Assembly: GCA_963663265.2 (NCBI GenBank)
Contig: CAXXXM010000002.1
Span: forward strand, 1,240,001 to 1,304,000
Length of the DNA: 64,000 bases
Direction of reading: 5' to 3'
Origin: JAEXOD01 sp963663265
GTDB taxonomy: Bacteria > Bacteroidota > Ignavibacteria > Ignavibacteriales > Melioribacteraceae
Both the position numbers and the translations under genes were made by a program. Below are positions 26,157-36,677 of this stretch, one piece after another; the first letter of the stretch is position 1, and each line of letters starts with the position of its first letter. The notes below the pieces were generated by a model, which saw only the letters and a list, made by a program, of their open reading frames with translations, was not told the origin of the DNA and did not search any database.

Positions 26157-27632
26157 TTATCTTACCAAAACCATCTTTTTAGTTTCGCTAAATTTACCTG
26201 CTTGCAATTTGTAAAAATAAACCCCACTACTCAAGTTTCTTCCGTCCCATATCTTTGTATAACTGCCTGAATTAAGTTCTTCATTAATTAGCGTGGTTAC
26301 TTCTTTGCCTAAAATATCGTATATTTTTAATGTAACAAACTCTGAATTAGGTAAAGTAAAATTGATGCTTGTACTTGGGTTAAATGGATTAGGATAATTT
26401 TGGCTTAGTGTAAAAACCAAACTATTTTTAAGTTCGTCTTTCACATCCGTAAATTGGGTATATGCAACAGTACAATTGTAACCATATATCCTTATATAAT
26501 CATTTTTATTGTTATAATATAATCTCATATCGTTACTACCAATAACCCATGCATTGTTGTACCAAAATTCGCATTTACCTGTGATAGCATTATTATTTTC
26601 ATCAAAGGTATAAGTATATAACGCACTATTCTCCCAAGCATTGTACGGCCAGTCTTCTTCTAATTTGGTCAGCATATTCCCATCTTCATCATAGGTATAC
26701 GTAGTTCGCAACCTATTTTCCCAGCCAGTGTTGTAATGAATTTCAGTTAATTCAGTAAGCATATTCCCATCTTCATCATAAGTATAGGTATTTCGCGAAC
26801 TATTCCTCCAAACATTGTATGAAAAACATTCATATAATTTAGTCAACGGATCCCCTTGTGAATCATAGGTATATGTCCATCGCATTGTATTTACTAAAAC
26901 GTTAAATGACCAGTCTCCATGTAACTCGGTCAACATATTACCATCTTCATCATAGGTAAACGTATATTGCCAATTATTTATCCCCCAGCCATCCTGTGCT
27001 AACCTTGTAAGCCTATTCCCATGCACATCATAAGTATATAATTCACGCCATTGCCTAACCCATTTGTTGTTTGACCAGATTTCACCTATTGCCATATTCA
27101 AATTCCCTTGCTCATCGTATACATATGTATATTGACGCTTATCCAATTCAATACCTCCGAAGTATTCGGATAATTTTGTAATTGTATTCACCTCGGGATC
27201 ATAGGTATATGTATCCCGCTGTTCATTCACCCAAACACTATCCTCCCAAATCTCATATGAATAAGTAAGCATATTCCCATTAGCATCATAGGTATATGTT
27301 AATCGCGAATTATTTGTCCAGTCACCATTTATACACTCCTCAAATAAACGTAGCAGCAAATTCCCCATATCATCGTATTTATAAGATTTTCGCTTTGAAT
27401 TACCATCAATACTTATTATAGTAGGTTTAAAAGCAATCTCATCATGGGTATTTATTTTTGTTTTGTTTAATGTTTGAGCAAAAAACAAGTTATATTCTTT
27501 ATTATGACTTTCTTCTTCAACAAACATCGAGTTTAGGTTTTCGTGTTTACCACGCAAACTTCTTTGATTCTGACTATACATCGTACTTGTTAAAAACATT
27601 AATATAATAATTGGGACAACCGCTTTCTTCAT
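26157..27632 (-). CDS. Type IX cargo with YD-like repeats
   Basis: A 491-residue secreted protein. The signal peptide is MKKAVVPIIILMFLTSTMYSQ. About ten units of 28-32 residues follow, with consensus YTYDEDGNMLTEL then xWxxNxWxNxxR, close to the YD repeats of RHS proteins. There is no RHS core or toxin tip. The C-terminal 80 residues are a type A sorting domain (NYPNPFNPSTSINFTLP, IYDILGKEVTTLI, LSSGVYFYKLQAG, KKMVLVR), so it should be surface-attached or released by the type IX system. The start at 27632 has GAGGTG five bases upstream; an ATG four codons earlier overlaps that site. Binding or adhesion is a guess. Confidence 0.8.
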   Translation of the reverse strand: MKKAVVPIIILMFLTSTMYSQNQRSLRGKHENLNSMFVEEESHNKEYNLFFAQTLNKTKINTHDEIAFKPTIISIDGNSKRKSYKYDDMGNLLLRLFEECINGDWTNNSRLTYTYDANGNMLTYSYEIWEDSVWVNEQRDTYTYDPEVNTITKLSEYFGGIELDKRQYTYVYDEQGNLNMAIGEIWSNNKWVRQWRELYTYDVHGNRLTRLAQDGWGINNWQYTFTYDEDGNMLTELHGDWSFNVLVNTMRWTYTYDSQGDPLTKLYECFSYNVWRNSSRNTYTYDEDGNMLTELTEIHYNTGWENRLRTTYTYDEDGNMLTKLEEDWPYNAWENSALYTYTFDENNNAITGKCEFWYNNAWVIGSNDMRLYYNNKNDYIRIYGYNCTVAYTQFTDVKDELKNSLVFTLSQNYPNPFNPSTSINFTLPNSEFVTLKIYDILGKEVTTLINEELNSGSYTKIWDGRNLSSGVYFYKLQAGKFSETKKMVLVR

Positions 27633-27738
27633 CTGACACCTCATATAAATAAAAACTTTCTATTTAAGAAAAACTAATGTTCAAAAGTTTATTTCTATTC
27701 ATTTTAGGATATCCTTCCCCTACCAGAACAATAAAATA

Positions 27739-27767
27739 TTGACCTTTGACATAAACCATTTTACACT
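27739..27767 (+). promoter_or_regulatory. Possible sigma-70 promoter
   Basis: TTGACC (27739-27744), a 17-base spacer and TACACT (27762-27767) lie about 130 bases before the GHL10 gene. The -10 has four of six consensus bases, so this is tentative. Confidence 0.3.
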
Positions 27768-27898
27768 TTTTTAAAAATAGTATTTTTATTTCTTTCTATC
27801 AACACAATATTTCATTTTTCAAAATTGAATCCCCTTTTTATTAATTTATTTTATTTATACCTTTACATATCGTTTAAATTATTTTAGGATTTATACTT

Positions 27899-29392
27899 AT
27901 GAGAAAGTTTTTATTGATTTTATGTTCTATAATTTTGGTTAATGTTTTGATAATGGCACAAGATACTAATCAAAAAGAAGAAAACATTCCTTCTCCTTTA
28001 CGTGAGATGCGTGGTGTTTGGGTAGCAACAGTTGATAATATTGACTGGCCTTCAAAACCGGGACTTGATACCAAGACACAGCAAAAAGAAATTATTGCAA
28101 TTCTTGATAAAGTTGAATCACTAAATATGAATGCGGTAATTTTTCAAGTTCGCCCGCAAGCGGATGCTTTATATAAATCCACTTTAGAACCATGGTCATA
28201 TTATTTATCCGGAGAACAAGGGAAAGCACCAAATCCATATTACGATCCATTAGAATTTTGGATAAAAGAAGCACATAAAAGAGGAATTGAAGTTCATGCG
28301 TGGTTTAATCCATATAGAGCAGCTCATCCTGCTTCAAAAGGAAGTAAAGCAGAAAACTCCGTTTTAAACACAATGCCTGAATGTGTTGCAAAACTTGGTT
28401 CACAAGGTTATTACTGGTTAATTCCAACAATGGAAAAAGTGCAAGACCACTCATATAATGTTGTAATGGAAGTTGTAAATAATTATGATATTGATGGTAT
28501 TCACTTTGATGATTATTTTTATCCCTACGAAGAATACAACGACGGCAAAGATTTCCCTGATGATAAACAATATTCCGAGTACAAACAAAATGGCGGCACT
28601 CTTGAAAAAGGAGATTGGAGACGTGATGCAGTAAATAAGTTTATTAAAAGAGTTTACGAAGGAATAAAACATACAAAGCCTGAAGTAAAATTCGGTATTA
28701 GTCCTTTTGGATTTTATAGACCCGGCTGTCCATCTATTGTAACTTCAACTTTTGATCCTTATTCCACCTTATATGCCGATTCAAAACTATGGTTAAATAA
28801 CGGCTGGGTAGATTATTTTACTCCTCAATTATACTGGCAAATTTCACGCCCTGCATTAAGTTTCCCCGCTTTACTTAACTGGTGGAATTCTGAAAATATC
28901 AAAAAGCGTAATTTATTCCCAGGGTTATATTTTAGCCCACAAATTCCAACAAAAGATTTGAGCATGGAAATTATTAATCAAGTATTTGTTACACGTGGAA
29001 TGAATACCGAAGCCCCCGGGACAATTTTATTCAGCATGAAAAGTATGATGAATAATGATGATACAATCTGCAAGCCATTATTTAATTCTGCATTTACTCA
29101 AAAAGCTTTAATGCCTACTTATACTTGGATTGATGATGTTTTACCTGAAATGCCCATAGTAAAAATCAACAAAGGGAATGCAGATATAACAGTTGAAATA
29201 AATAAGCCCCAAAATGAAAATCCATTTTTGTATGTTGTTTATTATAAAGCAAACAATAAATGGCAATACGATATTATTTCCTCAGATATAACAACTTACT
29301 CAATTAAAGATGTTAACACAACCAATATTGCAGTTTCATGCATTGATAAATGCGGTAACGAAAGTAAAAAGAATTTGATAAAAATCAATTAA
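27899..29392 (+). CDS. GHL10-family glycoside hydrolase-like protein
   Basis: A 497-residue secreted protein with signal peptide (MRKFLLILCSIILVNVLIMAQ) and a GHL10 (former DUF187) TIM barrel. Diagnostic stretches are REMRGVWVATVDNIDWPS, NAVIFQVRPQADALY, EVHAWFNPYRAAHP and YDIDGIHFDDYFYPY, which holds the probable catalytic acid region. The C-terminal 90 residues resemble a small beta domain (VYYKANNKWQYDII). YngK-like proteins are thought to act on cell-wall or exopolysaccharide glycans, but the substrate here is unknown. The gene stands alone, followed by a bidirectional terminator. Confidence 0.88.
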   Translation: MRKFLLILCSIILVNVLIMAQDTNQKEENIPSPLREMRGVWVATVDNIDWPSKPGLDTKTQQKEIIAILDKVESLNMNAVIFQVRPQADALYKSTLEPWSYYLSGEQGKAPNPYYDPLEFWIKEAHKRGIEVHAWFNPYRAAHPASKGSKAENSVLNTMPECVAKLGSQGYYWLIPTMEKVQDHSYNVVMEVVNNYDIDGIHFDDYFYPYEEYNDGKDFPDDKQYSEYKQNGGTLEKGDWRRDAVNKFIKRVYEGIKHTKPEVKFGISPFGFYRPGCPSIVTSTFDPYSTLYADSKLWLNNGWVDYFTPQLYWQISRPALSFPALLNWWNSENIKKRNLFPGLYFSPQIPTKDLSMEIINQVFVTRGMNTEAPGTILFSMKSMMNNDDTICKPLFNSAFTQKALMPTYTWIDDVLPEMPIVKINKGNADITVEINKPQNENPFLYVVYYKANNKWQYDIISSDITTYSIKDVNTTNIAVSCIDKCGNESKKNLIKIN

Positions 29393-29426
29393 TAATTTGG
29401 GGGGTTAACAACCCCCAACAAATTAT
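29392..29426. terminator. Bidirectional hairpin terminator
   Basis: Arms ATAATTTGGGGGGTT and AACCCCC-AAC-AAATTAT form a stem with a bulged G and one small asymmetric bulge around the loop AAC. It lies between convergent genes. The stop of the minus-strand permease is inside the right arm and the stop of the plus gene touches the left arm. Confidence 0.65.
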
Positions 29427-31834
29427 TCATATTTAAGACTTTTAATTGGGTTGGCAAAGGCTGCTCTTAGTACCTGGTAAGTAATTGTTGTTAAAGCAAT
29501 AACTGTTGATAATATTACAGCGTAAGCAAATGGAGTAATATTAATATCAATTTTATAAGCAAAATTATTTAACCATTTACTCATTAAAAAATACCCAACC
29601 GGAATTGATAACAAATTAGCAATTATTACATATTTTAGGAAGTTCTTAATATATTTAAACATAATGCTTGTAACAGTTGCCCCCAATGTTTTTCTTATTC
29701 CAATTTCTTTTGTTTTCTGTTCAATAGTAAAAGCTGCCAAACCAAACAATCCCAAACATGCAATAAAAACTGCCAACCCGGAACAAATAATAAATATTGT
29801 ACCTAACTTCTGTTCGCTTTCATAAAGTTTGTGGTAATTTTCATCCATAAACACATAACTGAAGACTCTACCCGGAGCAACTTTATTCCAAGTATTCTCA
29901 ATATACCTTAATAATTCAGGAAGGTTTTTGGTATTATACCGTATACAATAATATCTCGAAGCATTTGGGCGATATGATAATAATAATGGCTTAATGCTTA
30001 AGTGTAAAGTTTCAAAGTTATAATCTTTAAGAACACCAATAATTTTTAACTTAATTTCTCCTGCTCGTGTAAACTGTGTAATGTATGATTCCAACGGATT
30101 TTTAATTCCTAATGTTTTTACCGCAGTTTCATTAATTACCACCGATAGCGAATCCATTCCATAATCTTTGTTAAAGAATCGTCCTTCATGTATTTTTAAT
30201 TTAAATACATCCTTCAAACCACTATCAATAGCTGAAATAGAAAACATTGTTCGTGATTCTTGTCCATCGTAATGGATTTGAAAAAGAGAGTTTGAATATT
30301 GATCACCTATTAAATCTTCTGTTCCACCAACGGCAAGAATATCTTTGTTTTTTAATAATTCACTCCCAAAGGTTTCTTTATTATTTTCCAAAGCCCAAGC
30401 TCGTTGTAAAATAATTACATTATCTTTATTAAACCCAAGTTTTTTGTTTTCCACATAGTTTAATTGCTGATAAACAATTATTGTACAGATAAATAACGTG
30501 GAAGAAATAAAAAACTGAAATACCACAAGTGAACTTCTTAACCACCTACCCGATTTAGTATTCTGAATTTTCCCTTTTAATACCACAATAGGCATAAATT
30601 TAGAGAGAACAAAAGCCGGATAACTGCCCGAAATAACTCCAATAACAATTACCCCTAAAAGGATTATTGGGATTGTATACCAAAAGCTAAAAAGATTAAA
30701 CTCCATATTGCGATTAGTAAATTCGTTAAAAAAGGGTAAAACCAACCACACAATACAAAAAGCAACCAGTAGACCTATAAAACTTAATATAATTGACTCG
30801 GATAAAAACTGTTGTATTAATTTTGTATAAGTGGAACCCAATACTTTTCTAATTCCAACTTCTTTAGCTCTTGTTGCACTTCTTGAAGTTGATAAATTCA
30901 TAAAGTTGATGCAAGCAATTAACAACAAAAACAGACCTATTATTCCCAATATATAAATACTTTCAAACGAACCATTCCCTTCTAATTCACCAACTACATG
31001 CGAATAAAGATGAATTTTTGTTAAAGGCATTGCATAATAAATATAATAATTACCGGCTTGAATTATTTCTTCAAAAGACATTTTAAATGCGTTTTGGAAC
31101 TCCGGACCAACATATTTTTCAACCAATCCCATCAAGTTTGATTCAAAGCGTTCAATGTTTGAATTTGGGTTTAACAAAGCATAAGTGTAAATATAATTTT
31201 GTCCCCAATTTCTTTCCGTCCCATCATTTCGTGAACTGAAGGAAGCTACAAAATCATAATGAAAATGCGAGTTAGGCTTGCAATCCTCTACTACCGCCAT
31301 AACTCTGTATGGAGTGCCGTCCTCAAATTTCATCATTTTACCAATTGGATTTTCAGAACCAAAATATTTTTTAGCAGCAGTTTTAGAAATTACTAAGGAG
31401 TGTGGTGCGGTTAAAGCATTCTTTTTTTCTCCTCTAATAAAATTTGTGGTAAAAACATCAAAAAATACCGAATCAGCCCAATAGAAATTTTTTTCAATAT
31501 AAGTTTTATTTTCGTAAGTAATCAACATGTTTGAAGTAGGTTGCATCATAGTTGCAAATTTTACTTCCGGAACCTCACGCATTAAAGTTGAAGCAAGTGG
31601 AGCACAGCTTTGTGCTATCTCCATTTCTCTTTCATTTAATTTTGCTTTTAAGTGGATTCTATAAATATTTTCGCTGTTTGGATAGTACGTATCATAATTA
31701 AATTCATCAACAATAAATAATATTACCAAAATGCAGCTTGCTATTCCTATTGCCAATCCAATTATATTTATAAAAGAAAAAGCCTTAAATTTTATTAAAT
31801 TTCTTAATGCTATTTTTATATAATTTAGCAACAT
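29423..31834 (-). CDS. ABC transporter permease, MacB/FtsX type (third)
   Basis: An 803-residue inner-membrane permease of the Bacteroidota two-half MacB type. An N-terminal helix (about 20-40) precedes a MacB periplasmic domain, then a three-helix FtsX segment with KEVGIRKVLGSTYTKLIQQF. A second periplasmic domain follows, then FtsX helices with KEIGIRKTLGATVTSIMFKY, ending NPIKSLKYE. Such proteins work by mechanotransmission rather than classical transport. It is the last gene of adaptor-ATPase-permease-permease-permease, 16 bases after the second permease. Substrate unknown. Confidence 0.9.
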   Translation of the reverse strand: MLLNYIKIALRNLIKFKAFSFINIIGLAIGIASCILVILFIVDEFNYDTYYPNSENIYRIHLKAKLNEREMEIAQSCAPLASTLMREVPEVKFATMMQPTSNMLITYENKTYIEKNFYWADSVFFDVFTTNFIRGEKKNALTAPHSLVISKTAAKKYFGSENPIGKMMKFEDGTPYRVMAVVEDCKPNSHFHYDFVASFSSRNDGTERNWGQNYIYTYALLNPNSNIERFESNLMGLVEKYVGPEFQNAFKMSFEEIIQAGNYYIYYAMPLTKIHLYSHVVGELEGNGSFESIYILGIIGLFLLLIACINFMNLSTSRSATRAKEVGIRKVLGSTYTKLIQQFLSESIILSFIGLLVAFCIVWLVLPFFNEFTNRNMEFNLFSFWYTIPIILLGVIVIGVISGSYPAFVLSKFMPIVVLKGKIQNTKSGRWLRSSLVVFQFFISSTLFICTIIVYQQLNYVENKKLGFNKDNVIILQRAWALENNKETFGSELLKNKDILAVGGTEDLIGDQYSNSLFQIHYDGQESRTMFSISAIDSGLKDVFKLKIHEGRFFNKDYGMDSLSVVINETAVKTLGIKNPLESYITQFTRAGEIKLKIIGVLKDYNFETLHLSIKPLLLSYRPNASRYYCIRYNTKNLPELLRYIENTWNKVAPGRVFSYVFMDENYHKLYESEQKLGTIFIICSGLAVFIACLGLFGLAAFTIEQKTKEIGIRKTLGATVTSIMFKYIKNFLKYVIIANLLSIPVGYFLMSKWLNNFAYKIDINITPFAYAVILSTVIALTTITYQVLRAAFANPIKSLKYE

Positions 31835-31850
31835 ATTATAACCTCTCTGT

Positions 31851-34241
31851 TTATTCGTATCTCAAGCTATTAATAGGGTTTTCAATGGCAGCTTTATAAG
31901 CATGAAAACCCACCGTAATAATTGTAATTAGTAATGTTAAACTTACAGCCACCACATAGAACCATACATTAATATCAATTCTATATACAAATTCTTCAAG
32001 CCAACCCTGAATTAAGTATTGAGTAATTGGAATTGAAATTATTGCAGCTAAAATAATTAATACAACATATTCAAATAAACTTTTGAAAATTAATGCAGGA
32101 ACTGTGGCTCCCACAACTCTTCTTATTCCAATTTCTTTCCTTTTCATTTGTGCACTTAGCAAAGCAAATCCGAACAAGCCTATACTGGAAATTACTATGG
32201 CAATTATGCAAAATGCCAATATAAGTCTTTCGGTTTTATTATCTTCTATATAGAGTTTATTAAATGCTTCATCCACAAACCTAAATACAAACGCATTTGA
32301 AGGTAATATCTCATTCCATTTAGAAGATAAAAAATCCACCGTTTGCTTAACATTATTACTTGATATTTTAATTATTATGTTTGCTTTACTCCAGCTTCTT
32401 AGATAAAAAATTATCGGCTTTATTTCTTCTTTAAACGATTTAAAATGAATATCATCTACTACACCTATAATTGTCTGAGGGTCTTTCGCATTATTTATGC
32501 CTTTTAGCAAACTTCCAATTGGATTTTTAATATTAAGTTTTTTAACTAATGATTTTGTGACTACAATTGAGTTTTCCGTATCGCCCGGATAATCAGCAGA
32601 AAACAACCTACCTGCCACTAATTTAATTCCCAGAGTTTTGAAATAATCATAATCTATTGCTATAAGGGCTGATTGTAAACCGTCTTTTTGTTCCATATCG
32701 GAAGTATATGCCTTAGTATAATTATTTATATTCTCAGATGGAATATTTCCACCACTTGCAAACGAAATTACATCTTTTGATTGTTGAATAATTCCTGTAT
32801 ATGCTTGATAGTGTTTTCCCATGTCTATTCCCCATGGATTTTCAACCACTAATAAATTATCCTTATTAAATCCAAGTCTTTCATTTTTTGCATATTCCAA
32901 TTGCCTGTATATAATGTTTATTGCAGCAATCAAACCAATAGTAATAATAAATTGCAGACAAATAACAATTTGTCTAAATCCGAAATTCGTTTTACGAATA
33001 CGGAATGTTGAGGAAACTGATTTTTCATTTAGCACATTAATCACTTTGGATTTAAGTGTTATTACCAAAGGGTATATTGCTGCTACAATTGCAGAAGATA
33101 GCACCATAAGTACAATAATTATTAAAAGCTGTGGATTCAACAACGAAATTATGGTAATGGCTTTACCGGTTATCAAATTAAAAAAGGGCAATGTTATAAT
33201 TACTGTAAAAAATCCTAAAAATGTTGATAATAACAAATTCAATAGTGATTCAAGAAGGAATTGTTTAATGATTTCTTGCTTATCGGCACCCAATATTTTT
33301 CTTATAATATATTCTTTCTCTCTTACTCTTATTAACGAGGTTATAATATTAGAGTAATTAAAAATTGCCATTATTAAAACCAAAACACTAATTAATATTA
33401 AGGCTTGTATTAATTGAATACTTCCATGATCTGCAATATCCCAAGCCGATGGTGGGGCATATAAATAAATCTTACCTAAGGGTTCCAATTTTAAGTTAAT
33501 TTTTTTAGCCCATTCGCTTCCATCCAGTTCCAATAATTTTTTATTTAGTTTGCTTTCAACCGAAGCTATAGTTGCCTTTTTATTTAGCAGGAAATAAAAA
33601 TAACAACTTTGATTATGTTCACTAAAAACTCCAGGAGAAGTTGTTTTTAATGTTTGAAAAGATGCTATTATTTCCGGATGTATATGCGAATTAACGGGAA
33701 TGTTTTTTAATACACCGGTTATTTGATAATCGTGATTGCTTATTTTTAATAACTTTCCAATAACGTCAACTGAATTAAAATATCTTTTTGCTAAGGATTC
33801 TGTTAAGACAACACTAAAAGGGGTTTCGAGTGCGTCTTTTTCATTCCCTCTTATTAAAGGGAAAGTCATCATTTGCAGAATATCTTTATCAGCATAATAG
33901 ACATCACTTGCATACAAGTTTTTCTTTACTTCAATGCTTTGGTTAACCTCGCGTTCTAACCTAAAGCCTTTTTCAAACTCAGGTACTTGATCAAAAAAGA
34001 AATCAAATTTAACAGCAGAATGAATTACTCCTCTCTCTTTTGATATTTTGCTTTCTTGTACAAATCTAACTACACGGTCTTTATGAATGTTAAACTGGTC
34101 GTACTTTAATTCATCGAACACATATAATAATATGTATATACAACTAACCAAAGCAAATGTAAATCCTGCAATATTTATTGTAGATATTATTCGTTGTCGT
34201 TTTATATTTCTTAATGCAATCTTAATATAATTTCTTAACAT
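31851..34241 (-). CDS. ABC transporter permease, MacB/FtsX type (second)
   Basis: A 796-residue paralogue with the same layout: start MLRNYIKIALRNIKRQ, one helix, a MacB periplasmic domain, then FtsX helices with KEYIIRKILGADKQEIIKQF, a second periplasmic domain, helices with KEIGIRRVVGATVPALIFKS, and end NPINSLRYE. The first FtsX motif has YIIRKILG in place of VGIRK, a small departure from its neighbours. It starts 13 bases after the first permease. The sequence differs widely from the other two permeases, so the duplication is old. Confidence 0.9.
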   Translation of the reverse strand: MLRNYIKIALRNIKRQRIISTINIAGFTFALVSCIYILLYVFDELKYDQFNIHKDRVVRFVQESKISKERGVIHSAVKFDFFFDQVPEFEKGFRLEREVNQSIEVKKNLYASDVYYADKDILQMMTFPLIRGNEKDALETPFSVVLTESLAKRYFNSVDVIGKLLKISNHDYQITGVLKNIPVNSHIHPEIIASFQTLKTTSPGVFSEHNQSCYFYFLLNKKATIASVESKLNKKLLELDGSEWAKKINLKLEPLGKIYLYAPPSAWDIADHGSIQLIQALILISVLVLIMAIFNYSNIITSLIRVREKEYIIRKILGADKQEIIKQFLLESLLNLLLSTFLGFFTVIITLPFFNLITGKAITIISLLNPQLLIIIVLMVLSSAIVAAIYPLVITLKSKVINVLNEKSVSSTFRIRKTNFGFRQIVICLQFIITIGLIAAINIIYRQLEYAKNERLGFNKDNLLVVENPWGIDMGKHYQAYTGIIQQSKDVISFASGGNIPSENINNYTKAYTSDMEQKDGLQSALIAIDYDYFKTLGIKLVAGRLFSADYPGDTENSIVVTKSLVKKLNIKNPIGSLLKGINNAKDPQTIIGVVDDIHFKSFKEEIKPIIFYLRSWSKANIIIKISSNNVKQTVDFLSSKWNEILPSNAFVFRFVDEAFNKLYIEDNKTERLILAFCIIAIVISSIGLFGFALLSAQMKRKEIGIRRVVGATVPALIFKSLFEYVVLIILAAIISIPITQYLIQGWLEEFVYRIDINVWFYVVAVSLTLLITIITVGFHAYKAAIENPINSLRYE

Positions 34242-34254
34242 TCCAGCATCTCAC

Positions 34255-36657
34255 TTATTCGTACTTCAATAAACCGGCTGGATTTATACTTGCAAACCTC
34301 ATTCCTTGAATGATTACAGTTAAAATAAATATAATTCCAACAATTGCAATTCCAAACAAATATACAATTATATTTATATCAACCTTATAAGCAAATTCTG
34401 CCAACCAATTATTAATTAAATAAACCCCAATTAATACGGCAACTAATATTCCAACCGATATTCCGATTATAAATTTTTTCGTTATTAATACAAGTATATG
34501 CATAGTCGAGGCTCCTAAGACTTTTCTAATGCCTATTTCTTTTTTCTTTCCTTCAAGTACGTATATTAACAAACTATAAACACCAATTACCGCAATAATT
34601 ATTGATACAATTGCGAAATACTTAAATACTTCACTTAACACTTTTTCATTTCTATATAATTCATCCATACTATCATCTAATATGTGATACTCAAAGTATT
34701 TTGTATTTTGATATTTGCTAAAAATATTTTTTACATCTTTAATAACTTCAGAAATATTGAAAGATGATGTTTTAATAAGCATATAATTAAATTCATAACT
34801 ATTCCCCCTGATAAACAACATTGGTTCTATTTTATATTTCAATGATCTAAAATTGTAGTCGTCTGTTATTCCAATAATTTCACCTGTTATCCTTTCATCC
34901 CCTGGATACCATTCAATTGTTTTGCCCAGAATATCGCTTTTCCCTAACAATTCCTCTGCTTGAGCGTTTATTAAAAAATATCTATTGGAGCTTTTACCCT
35001 TTGCAAATGTTGAACCGGATTTAATTTTTATGCCCATAGTTTTATAATAGTCTTCATCAACATAGATTTCATTAATTGATAAAGTCTCGTTTGTATTAAA
35101 TATTTCAACAGAATTTTTATCGTACATATCACCAGGAATATTTGAAGTACATGCAGCATTAACGATACTTTTATTCTTCATCAAATCCTGTTTAATTACT
35201 TCATTTTTTTCTTTTGCCAAATCATCATATAATGGTATTACTATTATGTTTTCTTTATTGAAACCCAAATTTCTGTTTTTAATAAAATCTAATTGTTTAT
35301 TCATTCCAAAAGTCATTATCAGTAAAAGAGTAGAAGCTACAATTTGAAATAGAATTAATCCTTTATTAATTTTTCCAGGTGAGAAAAATAAATTTTGAGT
35401 TCTAAATATGTTAGTTGTATTAAGAGAAGATAGGTATAAAGCAGGGTAAAAGCCTGATATCCCCCCAACAAAAATAATCAATAATAGAACTATCATTAGT
35501 TGCCAATAAGAAAAATAGTTAAAATACTTTAGGCTTGATTGCAGCTCTAATGAAGGATTCTTTAATATAACGATTGAAATAATGTAGGCAATAATTACCG
35601 ATATTAAAGTGATTGAATAAGTTTCTCCCAAGAACTGAGCTATAATTTGATTCTTTGTTGCTCCAAGAGTTTTTCTTATTCCAACTTCTTTTGCTCGTTG
35701 AATTGAATAAGCAATTGAAAGGTTTGTGAAGTTAATTGCTCCAATAATTACAAGGATTATAGCGGCACTATACAGTATATAAATGTAAAATATATTCCCA
35801 CCGGCAGATAATTCCCATGTAGAAAACGAACTTAAATGTATTTTTGTTATAGGGGTTAATGTAAATTTATGAGCCAAATCATTAACGGTTTTCAAATCCG
35901 GGACTGTATAATCAATATACTTTGTAGTCCATTCCGGAATTTTCTTAATAAGTTCCTCAATATTTGCCCCTTCTTTTATCTTAATATAGTTATAATGTCC
36001 AAAGTCAGCCCATGTAAAAAAATCCGAACCGGAAACTTTCTTTAATGTAGTATATGATATTAATAAATCAAATTTTATATGAGAACAATAAGGAACATCA
36101 TTTATTACTGCACCTATCAGCATATTATGTTGTCCATCAACAAGAACCATTTTACCAACAACATCAACGGTTCCAAAATATTTTTTCGCAGTACTTTCAG
36201 TTACTATAATTGCAGCAGAGTTATTTAACGTTTTATTAACATCACCGGCAACAACTCCAAAGTTAAAAACGCTAAAAAAAGTTGTATCAACAGCCAAAAT
36301 ATTTTTTTCAATAAATGACTTATTCCCTAATTCAATTACTAAGTCTTTTTTTACCAACCCTCTATTCCAGATTGGTGTAATGCTTACTGCAGATTCAACT
36401 TCTGGGAAATCTTTAACCAAAGCAGCAGCCATTGGGTACGGTGTTCGAGGTAAAGTAGCAGGGTTATACTTAACTTCAACTCTATAAATCCGATCATAGT
36501 CGGGTAAATATTTATCATAACTAAGTTCAGAATTAACATATGCATTGATTACAAAATAACAAACAAAGCATATTGTTAAGCCCAATAAATTGGTTAGTGT
36601 AAAATACTTTTTCTTTAATAGCGTTCTTAGAGTTAAACGTATATAATTTAATAACAC
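34255..36657 (-). CDS. ABC transporter permease, MacB/FtsX type (first)
   Basis: An 800-residue permease, GTG start, with the same two-half structure. Motifs are KEVGIRKTLGATKNQIIAQF after the first periplasmic domain and KEIGIRKVLGASTMHILVL near the end, which reads NPAGLLKYE. It begins 20 bases after the ATPase gene. With one ATPase and three different permeases in one operon, the permeases may form alternative homodimers or heterodimers with the shared ATPase. Confidence 0.9.
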   Translation of the reverse strand: MLLNYIRLTLRTLLKKKYFTLTNLLGLTICFVCYFVINAYVNSELSYDKYLPDYDRIYRVEVKYNPATLPRTPYPMAAALVKDFPEVESAVSITPIWNRGLVKKDLVIELGNKSFIEKNILAVDTTFFSVFNFGVVAGDVNKTLNNSAAIIVTESTAKKYFGTVDVVGKMVLVDGQHNMLIGAVINDVPYCSHIKFDLLISYTTLKKVSGSDFFTWADFGHYNYIKIKEGANIEELIKKIPEWTTKYIDYTVPDLKTVNDLAHKFTLTPITKIHLSSFSTWELSAGGNIFYIYILYSAAIILVIIGAINFTNLSIAYSIQRAKEVGIRKTLGATKNQIIAQFLGETYSITLISVIIAYIISIVILKNPSLELQSSLKYFNYFSYWQLMIVLLLIIFVGGISGFYPALYLSSLNTTNIFRTQNLFFSPGKINKGLILFQIVASTLLLIMTFGMNKQLDFIKNRNLGFNKENIIVIPLYDDLAKEKNEVIKQDLMKNKSIVNAACTSNIPGDMYDKNSVEIFNTNETLSINEIYVDEDYYKTMGIKIKSGSTFAKGKSSNRYFLINAQAEELLGKSDILGKTIEWYPGDERITGEIIGITDDYNFRSLKYKIEPMLFIRGNSYEFNYMLIKTSSFNISEVIKDVKNIFSKYQNTKYFEYHILDDSMDELYRNEKVLSEVFKYFAIVSIIIAVIGVYSLLIYVLEGKKKEIGIRKVLGASTMHILVLITKKFIIGISVGILVAVLIGVYLINNWLAEFAYKVDINIIVYLFGIAIVGIIFILTVIIQGMRFASINPAGLLKYE

Positions 36658-36677
36658 TTTTTTCTCACATTAATGAT

